From NCBI GenBank assembly GCA_033296885.1, contig MU863878.1, forward strand, positions 186,001 to 250,000: 64,000 nucleotides of DNA, in the 5' to 3' direction. The DNA is from Triangularia verruculosa. Taxonomy: Eukaryota > Ascomycota > Sordariomycetes > Sordariales > Podosporaceae. The notes under the pieces were generated by a model, which ran no database searches, was not told the origin of the DNA, and saw only the letters and a list, made by a program, of their open reading frames with translations. Of this stretch, positions 55,914 to 64,000 are shown one piece after another. The stretch's first letter is position 1. The number at the start of each line of letters is the position of its first letter. The position numbers were made by a program, and so were the translations under genes.

Positions 55914-58538
55914 ATGTCTGCTCGGTGTGTGCCATCAAATGTCGTCCGGCAGTTGCTGGCGGCAATGATGCTTTGCCTTGGATATTTGTCACTTGGTGTC
56001 CTGGCTCAAGCATCATCAGTCCGTGAAAGGATCAGTCTGAACGCGGACTGGCGCTTCCAACGTTTCACCTCGAACCCCGACAATCTCAGCTACAACACTC
56101 TCAAACCATGGCTCACCCCGTCAGCCAATAACTTCATCAACGATGCTTCCCGCCGTACGAAACGTCCATCTGGCGAACCACCCAACGTCACCTACACACA
56201 AGCAAACTTTAACGACAACTCTTGGGAAGCTCTGAGTCTTCCGCATGACTGGGCTGTGAAGGGACCCTTCTACGTTGGGGATAATGTTCCAGTCGGAGGA
56301 AGCATGGGTCGCCTCCCCATTCAGGGGGTAGGATGGTACCGCAGAAAGTTCACTCTCAACCCAGGTGACGAAGGAAAGTCGGTATTCCTCGAGGTTGATG
56401 GCGCCATGTCATATGCCGCGGTGTGGATCAATGGAAAGATTGCTGGCGGATGGCCGTATGGCTATGCGTCTTTCCGTGTCGACTTGACTCCATATCTGCA
56501 GTCAGGAAGCAATCAGCTTGCCATTCGTCTTGACCAAGCTCTCGACTCCTCACGATGGTATCCTGGCGCGGGAATTTACCGCAATGTTTGGTTGACCAAA
56601 GTGAATCCCACACATATCGGCCAGTTTGGTACCTTTGTCAGAACAAGGAGCTCGTCAGCTCAGACAGCGACCCTTGACTTGACTGTCCAGGTGGAGAATA
56701 GCGCGACGACTGGCAGTGCGGCTCAGGTCCAGGTTGTGACCGACATTCATTCGTATGATGCAGTCTCAGGGAAGGCAGGCGCAAAGATTGGTGGATTCTC
56801 GAACGCAACAGTCAGCGTTGGTCCCGGATCAATCGGCTCTGTGAACGCCTCAGCAACTTTGCAGAACCCGAAGCTTTGGGGCCCTCGTCCCCAACAGGAG
56901 CCCAACCTGCATGTTGCGGTTACCCGACTCTATTCCGGGAGCCAGCTCATCGATACATACGAAACTCCCTTTGGTATCCGATCTCTCCAGTACTTGGGCG
57001 ATGGACTGCGAGTCAACGGTCAGCGAGTGTACATCCAAGGTGTCTGTCAGCACCATGATCTTGGCTCACTGGGTGCTGCATTCAACGTACCAGCAGCTCG
57101 GCGTCAGCTAGAGATGCTTCAAGAGATGGGAACCAACGCCATCAGGACGTCTCACAACCCTCCGGCGCCAGAGCTTCTCAACCTTGCTGATAAGATGGGC
57201 TTCCTCGTACTTGACGAAATCTTCGACACTTGGGGAAGCCACAAGACGAAGAATGACTTCCAAACCATCTTTGCCGACTGGTCTGAACCAGATCTCCGGT
57301 CATTCGTCCGTCGCGATCGCAACCATCCTTCGATCTGGGCTTGGTCTTTCGGTAATGAGGTCGCGGAACAGGGTAGCAGCAACGGAGCAGCGGCTGCTGA
57401 GCGTCTTCGAAACATCGTTCGACAAGAAGATACCACTAGACAGTCCACCGTCGGTATGAACAACGCCGGCCCAGACACCGCATTCGTCTCGATTGTTGAT
57501 CTTATTGGTCTCAACTATCAGGGAGAGGGCAAAGGAAACGGCGGGCCGACATTCGAAAACTTCCGTGGAAAATTTCCCAACAAGCTGATCTTTAGCACTG
57601 AAAGCTCATCTGTGGTCAGTTCCAGAGATACATACCTCTTCCCGGTGGTCAACAGCAACAGCGCGATTGTTCGAGCCAGTGGCACTGGCGCTGATCCAGC
57701 CACGAGACAAGTCAGCTCGTATGACTTGTACGCCGTGGAATGGGGTGCGTCTCCGGACAAGGTCTTTGCTGCACAGGATCGGTACTCGTACGTTGCAGGC
57801 GAGTTCGTCTGGACGGGCTGGGACTACCTGGGAGAGCCAACGCCTTATGACTCCTCACGAAGCAGCTACTTCGGCATCATCGATCTCGCTGGTTTCCCCA
57901 AGGACCGCTTCTACCTGTACCAAGCGCGCTGGAACCCGTCCGTGAGGATGGCGCATATCCTCCCCCACTGGAACTGGCCAAATCGTACCGGACAGGTCAC
58001 ACCCGTTCATGTGTACTCATCAGGCGACGAGGCTGAATTGTTTGTCAATGGGAAATCTCAGGGCCGACAGAAGAAGGCGCAGTACACATATCGATTCCGC
58101 TGGGACCAGGTCACTTACCAACCAGGTGAGGTGCGTGTGGTGGCGTACAAGGACGGGAATGAGTGGGCAAACGCGACAGTGAGGACTACTGGAGCGGCTT
58201 CGCAATTGCGGTTATCGACTTATCAGGACCGGACAACCCTCAAGGCTGATGGCGATGACTTGTCGTTCGTCAGTGTTGCTGTTGTAGATGATAAGGGTGA
58301 TGTTGTTCCTACCGCCGAGCCTAACATCACGTTCTCTATCAGCGGACCCGGAGACATTGTTACCACTGACAATGGCGATCCCACGGACATGGTTGCATTC
58401 CCATCCAAGCAGAGGAAGGCATTCCGGGGAATGGCGTTGGCCATCGTGCGAGCAAAGCCAGGTGCGTCGGGTACGATTACAATAACAGCGACGGCGAATG
58501 GTGTCAAGGCGGGGGAGGTATCGTTGAACCTTGAATAG
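55914..58538 (+). CDS. Secreted GH2 glycoside hydrolase (beta-galactosidase type)
   Basis: Glycoside hydrolase family 2 enzyme, intronless, 874 residues. Residues 1-33 look like a signal peptide (hydrophobic MMLCLGYLSLGVLAQA), so it is probably secreted. The domain order is usual: a sugar-binding jelly-roll domain (LPHDWAVKGPF, VGWYRRKF, VFLEVDGAMSYAAVWING), an Ig-like domain, and a TIM barrel with RTSHNPPAPELLNLADKMG. The predicted acid/base Glu is in WSFGNEV (residue 482) and the nucleophile Glu in FSTESSS (residue 563). Two further beta domains follow, the first with VHVYSSGDEAELFVNGKSQG. Among GH2 members the layout fits beta-galactosidase-like enzymes with an extra C-terminal Ig-like domain. 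Exact sugar specificity cannot be told from sequence alone. Confidence 0.9.
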   Translation: MSARCVPSNVVRQLLAAMMLCLGYLSLGVLAQASSVRERISLNADWRFQRFTSNPDNLSYNTLKPWLTPSANNFINDASRRTKRPSGEPPNVTYTQANFNDNSWEALSLPHDWAVKGPFYVGDNVPVGGSMGRLPIQGVGWYRRKFTLNPGDEGKSVFLEVDGAMSYAAVWINGKIAGGWPYGYASFRVDLTPYLQSGSNQLAIRLDQALDSSRWYPGAGIYRNVWLTKVNPTHIGQFGTFVRTRSSSAQTATLDLTVQVENSATTGSAAQVQVVTDIHSYDAVSGKAGAKIGGFSNATVSVGPGSIGSVNASATLQNPKLWGPRPQQEPNLHVAVTRLYSGSQLIDTYETPFGIRSLQYLGDGLRVNGQRVYIQGVCQHHDLGSLGAAFNVPAARRQLEMLQEMGTNAIRTSHNPPAPELLNLADKMGFLVLDEIFDTWGSHKTKNDFQTIFADWSEPDLRSFVRRDRNHPSIWAWSFGNEVAEQGSSNGAAAAERLRNIVRQEDTTRQSTVGMNNAGPDTAFVSIVDLIGLNYQGEGKGNGGPTFENFRGKFPNKLIFSTESSSVVSSRDTYLFPVVNSNSAIVRASGTGADPATRQVSSYDLYAVEWGASPDKVFAAQDRYSYVAGEFVWTGWDYLGEPTPYDSSRSSYFGIIDLAGFPKDRFYLYQARWNPSVRMAHILPHWNWPNRTGQVTPVHVYSSGDEAELFVNGKSQGRQKKAQYTYRFRWDQVTYQPGEVRVVAYKDGNEWANATVRTTGAASQLRLSTYQDRTTLKADGDDLSFVSVAVVDDKGDVVPTAEPNITFSISGPGDIVTTDNGDPTDMVAFPSKQRKAFRGMALAIVRAKPGASGTITITATANGVKAGEVSLNLE

Positions 58539-59075
58539 ATACAAGTCAGGCCGGCAGTGCTGGTGGTGGATGCAAGACAGGAGGACAAGGTTGATCACGT
58601 GGGAGGAATCTCGAGTCCGAGGCAGGAGCGAGAACATGCCCGCGGATTTTCCACTTAGCAAACTTGAACCACCTCAATGAAAATATGTTGCATATACACC
58701 TGCTTTTTGTGTCACTCTTGTTGAAGAAGAAAAGCTCAAATCTACCTTGGTTGTTGGTTGTTGATGTCGAAGAGGCCCCCCAAACACAAAATGCTCAATC
58801 CGCGCTATGCAGTCTGTGTATCTATGCATACGAACATGTTCATCTTTTAGGAGGTTAATTTCTTCAACCAGGTGACTTTAGGTGAGCTATCATCGTAGCG
58901 AAGCTTTTCCTGTGGAAATATCATGTCATTACGCAACTGACTGAAGTTAGGATATCATTGGCCGCTGCTCCAAAAAAATCGAAAAGATGCACCTCTTCCC
59001 CGCACCTGTATCCCGAAGCAATATTTCTGCCTGAATAGCAGGGGCCCGTTCATAAAATCAGCACCTAAGATCACA
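58539..59075. other. Spacer, GH2 / HET
   Basis: About 540 bp; no gene or repeat seen. Confidence 0.5.
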
Positions 59076-60374
59076 ATGTGGCTTCTTAACACAACGACGC
59101 TCGACTTGGAGAGTTTCTCTGACAATGACCTCCCACCCTATGCCATCTTATCTCACACATGGGGTCCCCCGAGCGAAGAGGTGACCTTTGTCGAGATGCA
59201 GGGTCCCCGCGAACGCCTCGCCAGAAAGGAAGGCTTTGTCAAGATCAACGACTTTTGTCGGTTAGCAAGTCAACGAGGGTACAAATATGGCTGGGTAGAC
59301 ACCTGCTGCATCGACAAGCGCAACAGCGCAGATCTCTCTGAGGCCATCAACTCGATGTATCGCTATTATTACGAGTCTGGAGAGTGTCTGGTCTATCTCT
59401 CGGACACAATACCCCTGGATGACTGGAGAGACCCATTGATTGACTGGGGAGACTTATCCAATGCCGAGCTAGCTGACGCATTGGGATCATGTCGCTGGTT
59501 CACACGAGGCTGGACACTTCAGGAACTTGTTGCCCCGACCGTTAGGTCATTCTTCGACGTGGAGTGGCGCCCGATTATGAATCGCCACCTCTTGGTTGTG
59601 CTCTCGGCCATCACTGGGATTGGAGATGCCTGCCTCCTCTTCAGGGACAACGTTCACAAAGTGAGCATTTCAGAGCGGATGTCGTGGGCATCACGGCGAC
59701 AGACAACCCGCAGCGAGGACGTGGCCTACAGTCTTATGGGCATCTTCAACATCTGCATGCCTGTCCTGTATGGCGAGGGGGGCAAGAAGGCGTTCCGAAG
59801 GTTACAAAAGGAGATCATGCGCGTGTCTTTCGACCAGAGTCTCTTTGTGTGGAAAGAGGCACTGCCAAGCAGTGGGTTCCTGGCAAGCTCTCCCGCCGCG
59901 TTCGAGAACTCCCCAAAACTCGGACTATGGGCTCCTCGAAATTTGGCGCCGTTTTACATGACCAACGTCGGTCTTTCAGTGCGTCTCAACGTCGTCGAGA
60001 TCTTGCCCAAGGACCGAGTGTGGATTCCGGAAAATATCCTTCGGATGTATGATGCCAGCGATGAGGAAGTGAAAGTTCACTTGGCCATCATCGGATGCGA
60101 TGTGCTAAACTCTGACAACGAGTGGGTTGTTTTGGCACTTTATGTTCAACCGGTTCCTGGTGGCAGCTTCGTCATCAATGGTAAAATTTCCAAGGCCTAT
60201 CGACGTGTTGCTTGCGACACATGGACGGCGGTGCCAAAGGGCGTGTTATTTCAGCGCAGCGGGCCAAGCAGATCTGTTGATGTTTTGATACTGGAGGATG
60301 AACATTTTGAGTTAGTGCGCCGTGCTTCTCGCGAACATGATGAGAGGTCTTGGGACCGCCTAGGCCGTTCTTAG
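59076..60374 (+). CDS. HET-domain protein, 432 residues
   Basis: Single-exon HET-domain protein. It starts MWLLNTTTLDLESF and has YAILSHTWGPPSEEVTF, YGWVDTCCIDKRNSADLSEA, TRGWTLQELVAP, ISERMSWASRRQTTRSED and VLYGEGGKKAFRRLQ in the usual order and spacing. The C-terminal region after the HET domain is only about 180 residues, shorter than in the other two HET genes of the window. It is the third HET gene here and lies opposite in strand to the other two. The three are clearly paralogous through the HET core but differ in their tails, so they are not recent duplicates. Confidence 0.9.
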   Translation: MWLLNTTTLDLESFSDNDLPPYAILSHTWGPPSEEVTFVEMQGPRERLARKEGFVKINDFCRLASQRGYKYGWVDTCCIDKRNSADLSEAINSMYRYYYESGECLVYLSDTIPLDDWRDPLIDWGDLSNAELADALGSCRWFTRGWTLQELVAPTVRSFFDVEWRPIMNRHLLVVLSAITGIGDACLLFRDNVHKVSISERMSWASRRQTTRSEDVAYSLMGIFNICMPVLYGEGGKKAFRRLQKEIMRVSFDQSLFVWKEALPSSGFLASSPAAFENSPKLGLWAPRNLAPFYMTNVGLSVRLNVVEILPKDRVWIPENILRMYDASDEEVKVHLAIIGCDVLNSDNEWVVLALYVQPVPGGSFVINGKISKAYRRVACDTWTAVPKGVLFQRSGPSRSVDVLILEDEHFELVRRASREHDERSWDRLGRS

Positions 60375-63300
60375 TAGTTGATAGCAGGAGTTGTCTCTTA
60401 ATGAGGTAGACGCAGCTGGAAATATCTGTTGTTTTGGAAGCCCTTATCATGTCCACGGTATATGAGCGGAGGGATGAGATGCCTAACGGTCGGTTGCTTG
60501 CTGGAAGAGTACCACACAACAGAACCTGAGGAGTATGACATGTGCTGTATCATCGTGCAATATGTTTACCACCTTTCAGCGCACCTCAAGCTACGTTAGG
60601 TACATTGGGAGGGCATTTGTTCATTCGCAGAGTGGTCATTCTGGTCCTATTCATTAGGTACGTTCATCTGCTATTAGTTTCGACGGGCACGGCCAATTTT
60701 ACTTACGCAACTTATTGTCAATCACATCGTCCCGCGCTAATGGGCAGCCCCGAACCAACCGGAGGCGACCACGCCTTACGGAATATACGCAGTAAGCATT
60801 TAGCACAGTGCTCTCAACTCAGCAACAGATCATTGCCTCGCTGCTTTAGGGCCCAGAACCGTGCCGAAATCCCGGGCAGCGTTGGTGGTTGTCTGGGGAT
60901 GCCGCGCTGGAGGCCTGATTAACACGGCCCGATCCCCGGAGAATTTCTGCCAACACGAAGAAAATCATCAGTTGAGATCCCAAAGCAGAAGTGCCGATCT
61001 GGGCCTTTGGATCAGGAAGAAACCATCCGTCTCTTGGCCTCAATAGTGTCTTGCCCACTTCCCGCAACCCGGTCTGGGCTCTGTTCCGACTCGGGATTGT
61101 GCGACCCCGGCCGCTCCGGGATCTAGACTGCGACTGAATTTTTGGGTCAAAACTTGAGATAACTTGGCCAGGCTTCGGACGTGTGAACTATTTCTGTTTT
61201 GCGTGTTGATGTCATGCCCTGTCACAACAAAGGCTTTCAGCCCCAGCCGGCAGGCACCTCAAACCAGCTGAGAAAAACCTCCGGCCGAATGGGTGGGTCA
61301 TGTCCCAATGTCAGGGCTCCCCGCCCATGATCGCTGGTTACCAAGTGGAGATCTCCCGCCTAGTGGGGCATCGAGCAATCGAGCTTAATCGGACTGCAAC
61401 TCGTATCGGGCCCGGCTCTATCGACAGTCTGCATCTTCATGCAGGGTTTGACGTTTTGTCGACTGCGCACGTAGCGGCATCTGGTTTGATTCCAGGCCCG
61501 TTGGAGGTGGGCTTTTCGGCGTCGACGGGACCGGCCTTTCTATCAAGAGCCGTTTCCAAGACTTTGACAGCTTCAACTTGTCAACCGGCTCAGCCCGAGT
61601 GGGTTCCCTTGGCAGCAACAGACGCAAACTTGAGGGCAATATCCGTCTTCACTGAGGTCTACACAGTCAGGTAGGGCTACCCACAACTTGGAGGAAATAT
61701 CTCTTCCGGCCGTACAGGTGCAGCTTGATCACCTTGGCACACCTGAGGTGTGGAGTTGCCGCCCCGCTCCCTAGCGCACTGACCAACCCACCTTATGGCG
61801 CACATGGCGGAAAAACACGTCCAGATTCTCAGATCTCTGCTGGTCCATCACACACCCTTTCAGCAACATGGAGAGTCGTAAACACGAGTCAGGGCTGCCG
61901 AGTGTGTATTGGAAATATGCAATGTGGCGCCGAATTTGGATCGCTGCCGCCTTCCTTCAATGAGCTCATCAGACGATAGCGAACCACAAGCCGCGGCACT
62001 TGTGCCGTGAACGCCATCTAAAGCCATCACTTTCTGACGCAAATCCGCCTCTGCCGGCTGTGTCGAGTCTTTGGTTGTTCCCGTCATTTTTCCATCATCG
62101 CGTTGCGCCACAAACCGACTGCCCTGCGGATGGGTCCAACAGATATCGATGCAACAGACCGGCAGGGGCTTGACACCCACGCCGTTCAGCCCGACCTCGG
62201 GTCCGTCTCAATCTGAAAGCCCCACGTTCATGTCAGCGCTGGAAACTCGGCATCGCCAACCAACGACAATCACCACAGTCTCACTCAGCACCAAACTCTG
62301 AAGACACCATGCCCGATCGAGATGCCAGGCCTCATGTTCAGCAGAACCACATGCAAATCCACGATCTTGTCCATCAAACCAAGGCTCAAACATACTGATG
62401 TGAGGTCAAGCATTGACAAGCCTCATCAAGCTTTGAAGGATTGTCTCTCAAATGCTTGGCCGTAAGCGGGTCGAGGCTGCTCACTTTCAACACGTGTGCC
62501 GTCAGGGAATTACACCCATGAAGTCGCACTCGCTTCGAGACGGCAATTGCTCGACAAGCATGCACGTTGGCTGAGGTAGCACGGGGAGGTTTCATATACA
62601 CTAGCCGCATCAAGGAAGGACCAGCGATGAACACCTCTTGAACCCCTCTCAGTTGGGGTGGCTTGACGCCCTACTGCCGATCTTTCCCCTCCCCCGCAAT
62701 CCGTTCCTCACGGTCCTGGAGCCCGAGATGTGAGGTTTTCTGGGTGCACCCGTCGGCCAGGCAGCGTCGCCGTAGCTCAAGCGAGCTGAGTTGTATCGTC
62801 AAGCACTGATTCCAGGTCCACAAACGGCTCTTCACGCCGGCTTACCACTAACTTCTCATCTCTGCTCATTTCTGGTCAATATGAAGGCTGTTGTGCGAGG
62901 GCCTGTCAGATGCAGGTGTTCCCAAGCCGCTGTAACCCCCGACTTCCCCTCGCATGTGGTGCTCTGCACTTCTGGCTTCCCATTCGCTGACCGGCCACGA
63001 CGCCATCTCCAAACGCAGAGCTCCCCTGCGTGGCCACCTGATTTTTCGGTATTTCTCTCACACCCTTCTGTGGGGTTGAGATCCGAGCTCACACACCAGG
63101 CTGGGTCAGCTGCAGCAGCAGAATATGACGGCTCAGAGGCAAACATGTTGGATGTGGAAGGAGGGTATCGTTCGAGAAGTCTCGAACATCAACCAGACAC
63201 AAAGCCCTTGTTCCTTTTTTTCTTTTTTACACAGCCCAAGCAACTATTGACATGTGTCTTGAGCTCATGAATATCGAGGAATCCATGTCTCATGTGGCCA

Positions 63301-63806
63301 AGGCGGCCCATGCAAAGAAAACAAGGTTTTGACGGGAGGCCACTTCGGGACCAGGGTTTCTGGGTCAATCCAAACTGCCCAGGGTGCCAGCCCGATCGAT
63401 GATTAGCCGGCAGAAGGTATCCACTGTATCCAGAGGACCCTCCCGACGTCACGCAAGACACCCCCTGGATATCCTTAACAAGGCCGTGGCCGGCGGCACA
63501 GAGTCTTCTTTTTTCTCTCTTTCTATTAGTAGGCCCCTCACACCCAACCGTGACGAATCCGGTCCCTTTGTCGACCTTCTTCAACGCTCAACAGCTACAA
63601 AAGGAAGTTGACCTTCCCAACCACGGCCACAGTGGACCACAGTTGACGGCACCGGCACCACTTACGACGTCACGACTCCAGAAGTGTAGCTTTCAGCTAT
63701 CATATATTACCATCTTTCCACCGCAACACACGCAGTCGCAACAGACACCGGGTACAGCAACAAAAGCACTGTCGATTAAAGACCGTCAGACCCAGCAGAC
63801 ACCACC
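60375..63806. other. Long gene-free stretch
   Basis: About 3.4 kb of normal base composition with only short overlapping frames (longest 159 codons at 62791-63270 plus, which contains a Phe run and no domain). The last kilobase, with CA- and CAGCAG-rich leader-like sequence before 63806, looks like a long promoter and 5' UTR of the next gene. Confidence 0.4.
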
Positions 63807-64000
63807 ATGACCCGCCAAAACCCACCACCGCAACTGAAAAAGAAGGCCAGTTTTCGGGACCGCTTCAAATCATGGCAGAAGCCTGCACCTTCTTCCTTGG
63901 AGGCTATTGAGGAGCCGAAGGCCAAATTTGTTTACGAGCCCAAGCATGCCGCTTCGGACTTTTCCCGTATGCCGGTAACGCCAGTGGGCAGTCAAAGACA
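63807..64000 (+). CDS. N-terminal part of an unidentified gene, cut by window end
   Basis: An ATG at 63807 opens a frame that runs to the window end (64 codons). It begins MTRQNPPPQLKKKASFRDRF and continues basic then mixed polar (KAKFVYEPKHAASDFSRMP). The start context CACCATGAC and the long CA-rich leader are typical for a fungal start codon. No domain can be recognised from this piece. Confidence 0.55.
   Translation, partial: MTRQNPPPQLKKKASFRDRFKSWQKPAPSSLEAIEEPKAKFVYEPKHAASDFSRMPVTPVGSQR

Noticed and set aside
63807..64000. Assigning a function to the gene cut off at the window end
   Set aside because: Only 64 basic, low-complexity codons are visible; no domain can be claimed.
1..64000. 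CRISPR array, rRNA or tRNA genes
   Set aside because: No regular spaced repeats, no rRNA core sequences and no foldable tRNA were seen; the window is eukaryotic.

Overview
The window is nuclear DNA of a filamentous ascomycete, most likely a Sordariomycete near the Sordariales. The reasons are short (50-115 nt) GT-AG introns with CTAAC/CTGAC branch points, an AA9 copper monooxygenase, a Yvc1-type channel, a NACHT STAND protein, three HET-domain genes, and transposon copies riddled with C-to-T/G-to-A changes (the mark of repeat-induced point mutation, RIP). All gene models are read by eye from frames, splice sites and family knowledge; no search was run.

Layout. 1-8.4 kb: an AT-rich transposon graveyard, with the body and one LTR of a minus-strand Ty3/gypsy element followed by a complete but dead Fot1/pogo element with good terminal inverted repeats. 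9.5-12.8 kb: a vacuolar TRP-type cation channel (yvc1) and a secreted AA9 LPMO, convergent. 14.3-19.8 kb: a NACHT STAND NTPase and a HET-domain gene, both minus, an allorecognition/immunity-type pair. 20.7-27.2 kb: two housekeeping genes, mitochondrial malate dehydrogenase and the ER P5A ATPase spf1. 48.9-60.4 kb: an amidase with one frame break, a HET gene, a small Nif3-like protein, a secreted GH2 enzyme and a third HET gene. At 63.8 kb a new gene starts and runs off the window.

The most unusual region is 27.6-48.7 kb, between spf1 and the amidase. About ten small genes (roughly 85-195 codons) lie here on both strands. Most share one plan: a 5'-UTR intron, a short first coding exon, another intron, then a last exon coding for a charged coiled coil and, in eight of them, one hydrophobic segment at the extreme C terminus, i.e. 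a tail-anchored membrane protein. Two sub-families can be separated. Family I (four genes at 27.7, 31.7, 35.4 and 37.8 kb) has a phase-0 intron of 595-635 nt whose sequence is clearly alike in all four copies, including two adjacent hairpins, one with a compensatory base-pair change, while the flanking coding exons are too diverged to align by eye. Family II (39.5, 43.0, 44.6 and 45.6 kb) has a first exon coding for a very basic peptide and a phase-1 intron at about codon 13-16. Decayed copies and a retroelement relic lie among them. I do not recognise this family. It looks like a fast-evolving birth-and-death array of tail-anchored coiled-coil proteins, set in a window also rich in NACHT/HET genes.
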